Source of the DNA: JANLQX01 sp031418775
GTDB lineage: Bacteria; Actinomycetota; Acidimicrobiia; Acidimicrobiales; JANYDT01
Assembly: GCA_031418775.1 (NCBI GenBank)
Contig: JANOJN010000001.1
Coordinates: 1-54,936 of the forward strand
Direction: 5' to 3'
Length of the DNA stretch: 54,936 nt
Below, piece by piece: positions 8,208 through 17,150 of this stretch. The translations under genes were made by a program, and so were the position numbers. The first letter of the stretch is position 1. The number at the start of each line of letters is the position of its first letter. The notes beneath the pieces were generated by a model. The model made no database searches. It was not told where the DNA came from and was given only the letters and a program-made list of their open reading frames with translations.

Positions 8208-9255
8208 ATGTCCGCACACCATGATCTGCGTCCCACGCGACCGAGCGTCCGGCGTCGGGTCGTCGTCGTGGCGCTGGTGACGACGATGTCGACGATGCTC
8301 GGCGTGTCGATCGCTCGTGCCGAATGCCGTTGAGCCGGGCGTGGCCCGAAACGACTGCCTCACCTCGAAGCCGAAGCTGAACGGTAAGCGCACGCTCCGT
8401 GAGTGCTGCAACTTCGTGATGGACGTCGACGACATCCGCTGTTACGGGACGAAGCCATCCTCGCGTCTGCGCCCTCGCGTAGCGCCGCTCCCACAGGCTG
8501 GCGGCCTTCCGCCTGACTCGGCTGGCAGCAGCGCCGGAGGCGGGTCGGGCAGCGGAGCGGGAGCGGCTCCCGCGGGCTCCTCGTCGAATGGCGGTTCCGG
8601 TGTCGGCACCGTCGGATCGGCCGCCGTTGTCGGATGCATTGCTACAGCCGACCACGCAACGCTCACGGCGCTCCTCGAAAAGAAGAAGAAGGACCGCTAC
8701 GTGCTACTCGACGTCGTCACGAACAGTCGCCAGTCGCTCGCCAAGAGGAATCAGGCGTGGGTCGACCTCGATGTCCTAGAGGCCCAGAACAAAGTGCTTG
8801 CGGCTGCCGTCGCCCGACCTCGTTGCGACGCTGGCGGATCGACGTCGGGTGCTGCGTCCACTCCGACGACGGCCGGAGGGTCTGCCGCGGCCGGCGGGGC
8901 GGGGTCGGCCACGGAGGTCAAGGCGGTGCTTCCCGGACCCGGGCAGGTGAGCGTCATCGGTTGGCGCGACAACCTCCGCGCCCTCAGCGGCTTCCAGTAC
9001 GGACCGGCATATTCGTTCAGGTGTCCTCCACTGGCCGATCCGGCGCAGGCCGGCCAGGCCTGGGGCACGGATCTCTACACCGCAGATTCGGCGATGTGCA
9101 CCGCTGCCGTGCACGCCGGGAAATCGAGCTTCGCCGCCGGTGGGACGTTCACGGTCACCGCAATCCCTGGAGCACCGTCGTTTGCCGGAAGCACGCGCAA
9201 CGGCGTTGCCACCGGCAACTTCGGGTCGTTCCCAGCAGCAATCCAGTTCAGCTGA
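8208..9255 (+). pseudogene. Secreted LCCL-domain protein, frameshifted just after the signal peptide
   Basis: ATG 8208 has a good ribosome site (GGGGAG, 7 nt away) and encodes a classic signal peptide (RRR, then a VVVVALVTTMSTMLGVSI core, ARA cleavage site) that runs into TGA 18 bases later. The body of the protein is open one frame over from about 8317 to 9255. Removing one base near 8320 joins them as ARA-NAVEPGVARNDC. The mature part has a Cys-containing N-terminus, two Gly/Ser/Ala-rich linkers and a C-terminal LCCL-like domain (YSFRCPP ... WGTDLYTADSAMC ... AAVHAG ... GSTRNGV), residues about 225-312 of the downstream frame. LCCL domains occur in secreted, often ligand- or lipid-binding proteins. 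Function unknown. Confidence 0.7.
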
Positions 9256-9334
9256 TCGAACTGGTCCGGGTCGACCTCGGCCCGGGCGGACGGGGTGATG
9301 CGGATTGTCAGACCCTCCTTGGCAAAGTGTCGAC

Positions 9335-9927
9335 ATGACTCGGCACAAACATCGCTCATCGTCCCGCCCGAACCGCGGCCGCTTCACACCAAGTGGCTTC
9401 GCTGACCCTGATTCTCCGCCCCGTCGCCAGTGCGGCTGCATCGGGTGCGAGGCCGAAGCCCGCGGTGAGGTGTTCGATCCGGACGCCGAGTGGCGAGGGG
9501 TTGTGGATGTCGTCGCCCGCACGGGCATGGCCATTCGGGCGTCATCGGTTCGCCCGGGGAAACTTCGTGGGCCTATTCGATCGGCCGAGTGCTTCGCGGT
9601 CTGCCTGAGTTGATCGTCGTCGGGATGCCGTCGCGCCAATGCGCTCATCTCATCAACCACGTCGCCGAGGATTGGGACCGGGTGATCTGCGGAGAACTCG
9701 ACGACTCCATACGTCTCTTGCCCGTTCCCGAACGAGTCGTGGCCACAACCGACTACGTGCTCGACGCCTGCCGTTTCGCTCAAGAGCGCGGACTTCACGA
9801 CGAACTGCAGGTGACGCAGATCCTCTGGCCTGATCGGACAGGTCGGTTTCCGTGGGATCCCGCCTCAGATTCGGCGATGCGTCGTTGCCAGCCGATACTC
9901 GGGCTCGTCAACCCTATGGGCGCTTAG
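9335..9927 (+). pseudogene. DUF4262 family protein with an internal frameshift
   Basis: Starting at ATG 9335, frame 2 encodes an Arg/Ser-rich N-terminus, the Cys motif CGCIGCE and VVDVVARTGMAI. From about 9535 the homologous sequence continues in frame 1: GVIGSPGETSWAYSIGRVL then GLPELIVVGMP and a C-terminal helix-rich segment. The two halves line up as a single DUF4262 protein (signature: Cys cluster, then an AYTIGL-like segment, then PELVVxGLP). DUF4262 proteins are cytosolic and of unknown function. One small indel separates the frames; it is the third broken gene in a row in this stretch. Confidence 0.65.
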
Positions 9928-9984
9928 GATCGATACGAAGACCGACGGCGATGCCGCAGTGGCAGCGGCCCTTCCTTCGCGTAC

Positions 9985-11943
9985 TCAGGGGCCGGTGTCC
10001 GCAGTGGTGAAGACATAAGGATCGAGTGAGTCCTGGGCGCGGTTGCGCCAGCGATGCCACGCGCTGCCGCCGTAGTAGGCCAGGCTTCCCGGCTCCGCGT
10101 CGCCGTGGCCGTTGTAATACGACAGGCAGTCACGCAACTTCGCGCTGGCGATGTCTGCCTCGCGGCAGTGTTGCGCGTACGCCATCTCCGGCTCCTCGCG
10201 CACATCGACCACGTTGACGCCCCGGGCGCGCATCGTGGTGAGCAGCCACACGATGTACTCCACATGCTGTTCGATGGCGTCGGTGAAGTTGAAGCTCCCG
10301 CCCCCACCCTGCGGGCCGGTCACGATGAAGAGGTTCGGGAAGCCGTGGCTGTGAATGCCGAGGAACGTTTTCGTGCCTTCGAGTTTCCACTTCTCGCTCA
10401 AGGTGCGACCGCCTCGGCCGGTGATCATGTTGAACGTCGACGTGGCCATCCACTGGAAGCCCGTGGCGTAGATCAGGACGTCGAGCGGATACTCGACACC
10501 GTCATGCACAACGCCCCCCTTGTTGATGTGGCTCACGCCCGTCGGCGCGGTGTCGACGAGGACCACGTTGGGTCGGTTGAAGGTGGGCAGGTACTCGTCG
10601 TGAAACGTGGGGCGCTTGCAGCCGTAGGGGTAGTACGGCTTGAGTGCCTCCGCCGTCTTGGGGTCCTTGACGATCGCGTCCACGCGCGCCCGCACCTGTT
10701 CCATGATGCGGAAGTTGGTATCGAGCTGCTTGTCGATCATCTCGTCCGGTGAGAGCTGTCGTTCGTGTTCCTTGCGTTCTTTGAAGTCGGCCACCTTGCC
10801 GGCGAGATAGTCGTCGTTGGCCTTGATGGCCGTGCGTCCCGCGGAGATCTTCGAGAAGCGTGCGCGCCGCGCGCGGGCCCACCCCGGTTCGTCGGCCCAT
10901 GCGGCGATCTCTTCGTCGGTGGTCGCCCGCTGATCACGCACGTCGATGGTCGAGGGTGTGCGCTGGAACACGTAGAGCTCGCCGACGACCTTGGCGAGTT
11001 CGGGAATCGCCTGGACTGCCGTGGCGCCCGTGCCGATGATCCCGACGCGTTTGCCTTCGAGGTCGATGTTGTAGTTCCAGCGCGAGGTATGAAACGCGTC
11101 GCCCCGGAAGGTCTCCATCCCCTCGATGCGGGCGAGCTTGGGACTGGTGAGGATGCCGTTTGCCAGGATCACGTAGCGCGCCCGCATTGCGTCGCCGCGG
11201 TCGGTGTACACGGTCCACAAGCCCGTCGTTTCGTCCCACTCCGTCTTCTCGACCGTGGTGTGGAACAGGCAGTGGTCATAGAGGCCGAACTTGTCCGCCA
11301 TCGCCTGGCAGTACTCGAGGATCTCAAACCCCGACGCAAACTTCATCGACGGGATGTAGCCCATCTCCTCGAGCAGCGGCAGGTAGCTGTAGGCCTCGAC
11401 ATCGCAGGCCACCCCGGGATAGCGGTTCCAGTACCAGGTGCCGCCGACGTCGCCACCCTTCTCGCAGAACCGAACGTCGATGAACCCCGCCTCGCTCAGC
11501 CGATACCAAAGGAGGAGCCCGGCGAAGCCGGCGCCGACGACGAGGACCTCGCACGCGTCGGTGAGCGCCTCTCGGGCAACGGGGTCGGCGGAGTAGACGT
11601 CCTTCAGGTACGTGCTGAACGCCCCGTCCATAGTCATGTAGTTGGCCGCGCCCCGACGAGCTTCTTTGTACGCCTGGTACTTCGCCTGTTCTTCGGCGTT
11701 GAACACCGCACCGGGTGGCGGCGGCGGGAGCGTGGTGAGGATTGCGTCGTCCAGGATCGAATAGCCCTTGCCGGCGATCTTGTCTGTTGCCTTGGCCGCC
11801 CGTGTGGCGAATACCTTCAGGCCGGTACCGGGATCGATCCTGATGGACACGCGTTGCTCCTCATTGGCGGACTCGGGCGTTGCGAACCTGAAGCTAGCGG
11901 TTGGGGTGGGAACTTCCGAAGTCGAGGGAGCAACGGACGACAT
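9985..11943 (-). CDS. Flavin-containing (Baeyer-Villiger-type) monooxygenase
   Basis: Encodes 652 residues. Seen: FAD-binding GAGFAG at 137-142, the Baeyer-Villiger fingerprint FxGxxxHTxxW as FRGDAFHTSRW at 279-289, and the second (NADPH) Rossmann motif GTGATA at 304-309. An N-terminal extension of about 125 residues before the FAD motif is longer than in cyclohexanone monooxygenase and resembles the phenylacetone/steroid-type and 4-hydroxyacetophenone-type enzymes. The family inserts oxygen next to a ketone (ester or lactone product) using NADPH and O2. It is transcribed alone and divergently from the thiolase operon, with a repeat-rich spacer between them. Confidence 0.92.
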   Translation of the reverse strand: MSSVAPSTSEVPTPTASFRFATPESANEEQRVSIRIDPGTGLKVFATRAAKATDKIAGKGYSILDDAILTTLPPPPPGAVFNAEEQAKYQAYKEARRGAANYMTMDGAFSTYLKDVYSADPVAREALTDACEVLVVGAGFAGLLLWYRLSEAGFIDVRFCEKGGDVGGTWYWNRYPGVACDVEAYSYLPLLEEMGYIPSMKFASGFEILEYCQAMADKFGLYDHCLFHTTVEKTEWDETTGLWTVYTDRGDAMRARYVILANGILTSPKLARIEGMETFRGDAFHTSRWNYNIDLEGKRVGIIGTGATAVQAIPELAKVVGELYVFQRTPSTIDVRDQRATTDEEIAAWADEPGWARARRARFSKISAGRTAIKANDDYLAGKVADFKERKEHERQLSPDEMIDKQLDTNFRIMEQVRARVDAIVKDPKTAEALKPYYPYGCKRPTFHDEYLPTFNRPNVVLVDTAPTGVSHINKGGVVHDGVEYPLDVLIYATGFQWMATSTFNMITGRGGRTLSEKWKLEGTKTFLGIHSHGFPNLFIVTGPQGGGGSFNFTDAIEQHVEYIVWLLTTMRARGVNVVDVREEPEMAYAQHCREADIASAKLRDCLSYYNGHGDAEPGSLAYYGGSAWHRWRNRAQDSLDPYVFTTADTGP

Positions 11944-11955
11944 TCGCGTCGCGGC

Positions 11956-12089
11956 CTGGGTCGGCTGAGCGCTCTGGGTCGGCTGTCACGCGCTGGGTCG
12001 GCTGTCACACGCTGGGTCGGGAATTGTGCACGTTTGGCGTCTCCGCCGACCCAGTGCACACCAGCTGACCAGTGCACACCAGCTGACCC
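11956..12089. repeat. Inverted and tandem repeat array between divergent genes
   Basis: On the left, TGGGTCGGCTG recurs at about 11958, 11975 and 11994, with a shortened fourth copy (TGGGTCGG) at 12013, a spacing of 17-19 bp. On the right, an 18-bp unit CAGTGCACACCAGCTGAC is repeated exactly at 12052-12069 and 12070-12087. The two sets are in opposite orientation (CTGGGTC versus GACCCAG). CTGGGTCGG (12012-12020) and CCGACCCAG (12046-12054) form a perfect 9-bp stem. The array sits in the intergenic space between the monooxygenase (start 11943) and the thiolase (start 12144), so it may be a multi-site operator, or a simple slippage-prone repeat. Confidence 0.7.
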
Positions 12090-12143
12090 AGGAGAGAGGC
12101 CGTGGGTTCGAATTCGCGTCGGCTCCCCCGCTAGGTTCACCCC

Positions 12144-13319
12144 ATGGCTCGCGACGACCGACACCTCGCCAAGATCGCCGGGGTCTTCGAACACCCGGGC
12201 CGCCACCTTCCCGATCTGAGCCTTCCGCAGATCCACGCCCAGGTCGCCGTGGGTGCCCTCGCCGATGCCGGGCTGGCTCTTTCCGATGTCGACGCCTACT
12301 TCTGCGCCGGTGACGCCCCCGGGTTCGGCGGCATCTCGATGGCGGACTATCTCGGTCTGCGGGTCAACTACACCGACACCACCGAGACGGGTGGCTCGTC
12401 ATATCTCGCCCACGTCGGCCATGCTGCAGCGGCGATCGCCGCGGGGAAGTGCCGGGTGGCGCTCATCACGCTCGGCGGCAAGCCCCGCACCGGAGGCGGA
12501 GCTCCCGGTGGAAGTGCCGGCGGCGCCAGTGCGCCGGAGGGTCCGTTCGAGTCGCAGTGGGGTTCGAACGTCCCCAACATGTATGCGCTGGCCGCCGCCC
12601 GCCACATGTACGAGTTCGGGACGACGAGCAGCCAGCTGGCGATGATCAAGGTCGCGGCGTCGAAACATGCATCGCACAATCCCAACGCCTTTCTTCGCGA
12701 TGTCGTCACCGTCGAGCAGGTGCTCGATTCGCCGATGGTGGCCGATCCGCTCCATCGACTTGACTGCTGCGTCATCACCGACGGTGGAGGTGCGGTTGTC
12801 GTGGTCAGCCCCGAGGTGGCGCGGGACCTTGCCCGGCCCGAGCGCTGTGCATCGGTGCTCGGGCACGGCGAGGCCATCAAGCACAGCGCGAACGGACGCG
12901 TCGACCTCACCCACACCGCTGCTGTGTGGTCGGGTCCGCGAGCGTTCGCCGAGGCCGGCGTGACCCCTGCCGACATCCAGTACGTGTCGATCTACGACAG
13001 CTTCACGATCACCGTGCTGCAGACGCTCGAGGATCTGGGATTCTGCGAAAAGGGGAAGGGCGGCGCCTTCGTCGAATCGGGGGCGCTCGAGGCTGGCGGA
13101 CGATTGCCCTTCAACACCGACGGCGGTGGGCTCTGCAACAACCATCCGTCCAACCGAGGTGGCATGACCAAGATCATCGAAGCCGTTCGGCAGGTGCGAG
13201 GCGAAGCCCATGCTGCGGTGCAAGTGCCCGGCTGCGAGCTCGCCCTCGCGCACGGCACCGGCGGTAACCTGGGCACTCGCACAGGTTCCGCCACGCTCAT
13301 CCTCGGGAGGACGTCATGA
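12144..13319 (+). CDS. Thiolase-like protein (SCP-x/Ltp2-type, lacks nucleophilic Cys)
   Basis: Encodes 391 residues of the thiolase fold. The region where degradative thiolases carry the nucleophilic Cys reads NYTDTTETGGSSYLAHVGHAA (about 75-95), with no Cys in the active-site position. The C-terminal loop is ELALAHGTGGNLGTRTG, with His in place of the usual second-Cys loop. This pattern is that of SCP-x-type thiolase homologues such as the steroid side-chain aldolase Ltp2, which need a DUF35 partner. Consistent with that, a DUF35 gene follows with an ATGA overlap. The probable role is retro-aldol or C-C bond cleavage of a CoA thioester; substrate unknown. Confidence 0.88.
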   Translation: MARDDRHLAKIAGVFEHPGRHLPDLSLPQIHAQVAVGALADAGLALSDVDAYFCAGDAPGFGGISMADYLGLRVNYTDTTETGGSSYLAHVGHAAAAIAAGKCRVALITLGGKPRTGGGAPGGSAGGASAPEGPFESQWGSNVPNMYALAAARHMYEFGTTSSQLAMIKVAASKHASHNPNAFLRDVVTVEQVLDSPMVADPLHRLDCCVITDGGGAVVVVSPEVARDLARPERCASVLGHGEAIKHSANGRVDLTHTAAVWSGPRAFAEAGVTPADIQYVSIYDSFTITVLQTLEDLGFCEKGKGGAFVESGALEAGGRLPFNTDGGGLCNNHPSNRGGMTKIIEAVRQVRGEAHAAVQVPGCELALAHGTGGNLGTRTGSATLILGRTS

Positions 13320-13738
13320 GCGGTTCACTGCCAGTGCGCAACGTCGATGTGAACACCGAGACCCGTCCGTTCTGGGAAGCGACTGCGGCCGGCCAGCTGG
13401 TGCTTCCGCGCTGCGTGGAGTGTGGTGCGACGATCTGGTATCCGAAGAGCTTCTGCCCCGTGTGCGCGTCGTCGTCGGTCGAATGGGTGCCCGCGTCGGG
13501 CCGGGGAACCATCTACTCGTTCTCGATCACTCGAAAGGGTGCCGGCGTGTGGACCGAGCACAGCCCCTACGTCGTGGCCTACGTCGAGCTGGACGAAGGC
13601 CCTCGCGTCCTGACCAACATCGTCGGCTGTGAGGTCGACGACGTCCACATCGGCATGGCGGTTTCCGTGGTGTTCCATCCAACGGCGGACGGGCCGGCGA
13701 TCTATCGGTTCCAGCCGACCCCCGCCGGCGGGTCGTGA
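13316..13738 (+). CDS. DUF35 OB-fold/zinc-ribbon protein, partner of the thiolase
   Basis: Encodes 140 residues. A rubredoxin-like zinc ribbon with Cys33, Cys36, Cys47 and Cys50 (PRCVECG ... FCPVC) is followed by an OB fold (GRGTIYSFSI, YVVAYVELDEGPRVLTNIVG). Such proteins form heteromeric complexes with thiolase-like subunits (for example the ChsH2 DUF35 domain with Ltp2) and are thought to help bind the acyl-CoA. The start overlaps the thiolase stop (ATGA), and a GGGAGG ribosome site lies just upstream inside the thiolase gene. Confidence 0.9.
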   Translation: MSGSLPVRNVDVNTETRPFWEATAAGQLVLPRCVECGATIWYPKSFCPVCASSSVEWVPASGRGTIYSFSITRKGAGVWTEHSPYVVAYVELDEGPRVLTNIVGCEVDDVHIGMAVSVVFHPTADGPAIYRFQPTPAGGS

Positions 13739-13750
13739 CGCCTCGCCGGC

Positions 13751-14227
13751 TCAACCGTCGTAGAAGCCCGGCTTGTGCAGGCCGATGCGCGCGTCCCACG
13801 GAACATTTGCGGGACGCGGGATGTGAGGACCCGAATCGATGTGCCAGAAGCGTCCTCCGTGCCGGTTGTCATCTGCCGGCTGGCGCCACGCCGTGTTCGC
13901 GATCACGTGGCAGTCCTCCCCGAGCAGCGGCTCGATGGCCGACAGAATTGCCGGATGCCCGATCGCCTGCTGGGCGAGGGCGCTCCGGTTGAGCATCTCG
14001 TAGCGGAACGGTTCGAAGTGTCCGTCGGCGACACGGGTCGAACGGATGTCAGGCTCGACGTCGTCGAAGACTGCCGATATCTCGGCGGCAAGCGCGCTTA
14101 CCTCTGACGGTGAGAACACCTGGGGCAGGAGGGTGAAGCCTTCCCGTTGGAGCTCGTGGCTGGCGAGCGGGATGTCCGGGTCCGCGTCGTCAACAATCGT
14201 GAGATAGCCGGTCTTCCGAGTCAGCAT
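13751..14227 (-). pseudogene. Truncated phytanoyl-CoA dioxygenase (PhyH)-like gene
   Basis: Encodes 158 residues against about 250-300 in the family. Seen: the typical N-terminus (LQREGFTLLPQVFSPSEVSALAAEI) and the first half of the iron site WHIDSGPHIPRP (His-x-Asp). The reading frame ends 23 residues later, before the region that should hold the distal His and the 2-oxoglutarate-binding Arg, so the product cannot bind iron in the normal way. Only 12 bp separate its stop from the stop of the convergent DUF35 gene, suggesting that the 3' half was lost in a deletion or rearrangement at this junction. Confidence 0.7.
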
Positions 14228-14325
14228 GGCGGGCTCCTGGGGATCTGTTCATCGGTAGCGTTGTCAACGATGCCCGACACGCGTCCCGGTGTGCATCACT
14301 CCCGAGCACTGCCGATCACTGCCGA

Positions 14326-15276
14326 TCAGTGAGCGGTGGCCCCGCCGGATCGCTTCTTCAACGGGAGGCGCGCCATGATCGCAATGATTGCGAAACCCAC
14401 GCAAAGACCAACGATGGCCGATGCGAGCGTGTTGACCGACCAGCCGAGGATGCCGCCCACGCCACCGATGTCGTGCACGGGGTCTTCGAGCGAGTGCACG
14501 AATTTGTAGGGCGCGTGCCAACCGAGCTCATCGGTCCCGACCAACAAGATGTGCCCGCCCACCCAGATCATCGCGGCAGTTCCGACGGTCGAGAGCACGT
14601 TCAGGAGCTTCGGCATGCCGAGGACCAGACCTCGTCCGATCCGCTTCGCTCCGGCACCTCCCGTCTCCGCAAGGTGCAGACCGACGTCGTCCATCTTCAC
14701 GATGAGCGCAACCAAGCCGTAGACGATCGCGGTGATGACGACGGCAACGACCGCAAGGATGGCCGCTCGAGAAACGAAGCCTTCGTCGATCACCTCCTTG
14801 AGCGCGATAACCATGATTTCGGCAGAAAGGATGAAGTCGGTCCGGATAGCTCCGGAGATCACCTCAGCCTCCTGATCGGGGCCCTGGGCGGCGGTTGGCA
14901 GTTCGTACGCTTCGTCGTGTTTGACGAAGCGGTGATGGATCTTCTCGGCGCCCTCGAAGCACAAGTACGCGCCGCCCATCATCAAGATGATCTCCACCAG
15001 CACCGGAACGACCTCACTCAACACCAGAGCGGCCGGAAGAATGAAGAGGAGCTTGTTCCTGAGCGACCCGGTGGCGATGCGCCGAATGCTGGGAAGTTCT
15101 CGATCTGCGGTCAGCCCGTGCACGTAGGCCGGAGTCACTGCGGTGTCGTCGATGACCACGCCTGCGGCCTTCACACTTGCCCGTCCTGCCGCAGCACCGA
15201 CGTCGTCGATCGACGCCGCGGCCAACTTGGCCAGTGCGGCAACATCATCCAACAGTCCAACCAGGCCACCACTCAT
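14326..15276 (-). CDS. DUF808 (YedI-like) inner-membrane protein
   Basis: Encodes 316 residues. Recognised by the N-terminus SGGLVGLLDDVAALAKLAAASIDDVG, the segment VVIDDTAVTPAYVHGLTADRELP and MMGGAYLCFEGAEKIHHRF, all hallmarks of DUF808. Several hydrophobic segments (about 85-110, 170-200, 225-260, 285-305) indicate a multi-pass inner-membrane protein. The function of the family is unknown. It is a single gene; the closest upstream gene on the same strand is pgm, about 120 bp away. Confidence 0.9.
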   Translation of the reverse strand: MSGGLVGLLDDVAALAKLAAASIDDVGAAAGRASVKAAGVVIDDTAVTPAYVHGLTADRELPSIRRIATGSLRNKLLFILPAALVLSEVVPVLVEIILMMGGAYLCFEGAEKIHHRFVKHDEAYELPTAAQGPDQEAEVISGAIRTDFILSAEIMVIALKEVIDEGFVSRAAILAVVAVVITAIVYGLVALIVKMDDVGLHLAETGGAGAKRIGRGLVLGMPKLLNVLSTVGTAAMIWVGGHILLVGTDELGWHAPYKFVHSLEDPVHDIGGVGGILGWSVNTLASAIVGLCVGFAIIAIMARLPLKKRSGGATAH

Positions 15277-15397
15277 TCCACATTCCTTTGGATCGCCGAA
15301 GAGTCGGGCGCGACCCTAATCTCCGAGCGCTTCGCCGGAGTCGTCGGTCGACCGCTTTCCGTAGACGGTTTCTCGGTGCAGTGGTGGACCCTTCGCC

Positions 15398-17047
15398 TCA
15401 TGCGTCGAGGACTTCGCTCACGAGTGCGCGTGCCGCGGCCTGGACCTCGAGGAGGTGTTCGGGTCCTCGGAAGGACTCCGCGTAGATCTTGTAGACATCC
15501 TCGGTGCCGCTCGGGCGTGCCGCGAACCAGGCGTTCTCGGTGGTGACCTTGAGCCCGCCGATGGCCGCTCCGTTCCCGGGCGCGGCCGTGAGCTTCGCGG
15601 TGATCGTCTCACCGGCGAGCATGGTTGCCGTGACCTGTTCCGGTGCGAGCTTGGCGAGCAACGCCTTCTGATCACGCGTCGCGGGTGCATCGACGCGCGT
15701 ATAGGCGGGGTCGCCGAAAGACTCGGTCAGACGGCGGTAGTGCTGGCTCGGCGACGAACCGGTGATGGCAAGAATCTCGGCGGCCAGGAGACAGAGGATG
15801 ATTCCGTCCTTGTCGGTGGTCCATACGCTGCCGTCCTTGCGGAGGAACGATGCGCCCGCTGACTCTTCGCCACCGAAGCCGACCGATCCGTCGGACAACC
15901 CCGGAACGAACCACTTGAAGCCGACCGGGACTTCGATGAGTCGGCGCCCCAACACGTTCGCGACCCGGTCGATCATCGATGAGGAGACGAGCGTCTTGCC
16001 GATCGCGCAGTCGGCCCGCCATCCGGTCCGGTGCGAGAACAGGTAGTCGATGGCCACCGCAAGGAAGTGGTTGGGGTTCATCAACCCGCTATCGGGCGTG
16101 ACGATGCCGTGGCGGTCGGAGTCCGCATCGTTCCCCGTGGAGATCTGGAACGCATCACGGTTGGCGATGAGCGACGCCATGGCGTTGGGTGACGAGCAGT
16201 CCATACGGATCTTGCCGTCCCAATCGAGGGTCATGAAGCGCCACGTGGGGTCCACAACGGGGTTGATGACGGTGAGGTCGAGGCGGTGGCGCTCGGCGAT
16301 GGCGCCCCAGTAGTCCACGCTCGCTCCGCCGAGCGGATCGGCACCGATGCGAATGCCGGCGGCACGGATGGCGTCGATGTCGACGACGTTCGGGAGATCA
16401 GCGACGTATGTGCCGAGATAATCGTAGGTGTACGTAGTATCGGCAGCGAGGGCTCGGGCGAGACTGATGCGCTTGATGCCCTTGCCGCCCGCTTCGAGAA
16501 TCTCGTTCGCTCGTCCGGCGATCCATCCCGTGGCATCGGTGTCGGCGGGCCCGCCATGCGGAGGGTTGTACTTGAACCCGCCATCGCGGGGCGGGTTGTG
16601 TGATGGAGTGACGACGATGCCATCGGCGCGTCCGGCGTCGGTCACTGCGCGTCCGCGGTTTGCGGCAATGATGGCGTGCGAGACCGCCGGGGTCGGCGCG
16701 TAGCGTTCGGCGGCGTCGATCAGCGTGGTGATGCCGTTCGCGGCGAGCACTTCGAGCGCGGTTGCGTGGGCGGGGACGCTCAGCGCATGGGTGTCGCGAC
16801 CGAGGAACAGTGGACCGCCGATGCCCTGTCCCTGGCGGTATTCGCAGATGGCCTGCGTGGTTGCCGCGATGTGGGCGTCGTTGAACGCGCCGTCGAGGCT
16901 GGACCCGCGGTGACCTGATGTTCCGAACGCGACTCGCTGGGCGGGATCGGAGAGGTCCGGGCTCAGCGAGTAGTACGACGTGACGAGCTGCGCGATGTCC
17001 TCGAGGTCGGAGATCTGGGCGACTTGGCCGGCACGGGGAGAGCTCAT
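15398..17047 (-). CDS. pgm: Phosphoglucomutase (alpha-D-glucose-phosphate-specific)
   Basis: Encodes 549 residues, the normal length. Interconverts glucose-1-phosphate and glucose-6-phosphate. Seen: TSGHRG at 43-48, the phosphoserine loop TPSHNPP with Ser149, the Mg-binding loop with DADSDRHG, the sugar-binding GGEESAG and a C-terminal phosphate loop ARPSGTEDVYKIYAE. All domains are present in order. Transcribed away from the Rieske cluster, with about 100 bp between the two start sites. Confidence 0.95.
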   Translation of the reverse strand: MSSPRAGQVAQISDLEDIAQLVTSYYSLSPDLSDPAQRVAFGTSGHRGSSLDGAFNDAHIAATTQAICEYRQGQGIGGPLFLGRDTHALSVPAHATALEVLAANGITTLIDAAERYAPTPAVSHAIIAANRGRAVTDAGRADGIVVTPSHNPPRDGGFKYNPPHGGPADTDATGWIAGRANEILEAGGKGIKRISLARALAADTTYTYDYLGTYVADLPNVVDIDAIRAAGIRIGADPLGGASVDYWGAIAERHRLDLTVINPVVDPTWRFMTLDWDGKIRMDCSSPNAMASLIANRDAFQISTGNDADSDRHGIVTPDSGLMNPNHFLAVAIDYLFSHRTGWRADCAIGKTLVSSSMIDRVANVLGRRLIEVPVGFKWFVPGLSDGSVGFGGEESAGASFLRKDGSVWTTDKDGIILCLLAAEILAITGSSPSQHYRRLTESFGDPAYTRVDAPATRDQKALLAKLAPEQVTATMLAGETITAKLTAAPGNGAAIGGLKVTTENAWFAARPSGTEDVYKIYAESFRGPEHLLEVQAAARALVSEVLDA

Positions 17048-17150
17048 GGCGGCCAGCGTAGGAGCCGGGACGCGCCGCTGCGCAGTGGTTCGGTGGACGG
17101 GGACCCGCGCCTAGGCGGTGCCGGGGTTGCGAGAGTGCAATATTGGACCT

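Noticed and set aside
11956..12089. Possible CRISPR-like repeats
   Set aside because: Units are short, spacing is only 17-19 bp with no unique spacers, and no cas gene is nearby.
12095..12130. GTGGGTTCGAATTCGCG resembling a tRNA T-arm
   Set aside because: The bases flanking the TTCGAAT loop do not form a 5-bp T-stem, and no anticodon arm or acceptor stem is found upstream; only the repeat array is there.
10765..12219. 484-codon plus-strand ORF opposite the Baeyer-Villiger monooxygenase
   Set aside because: Antisense shadow of a well-supported enzyme; no domain is recognisable.
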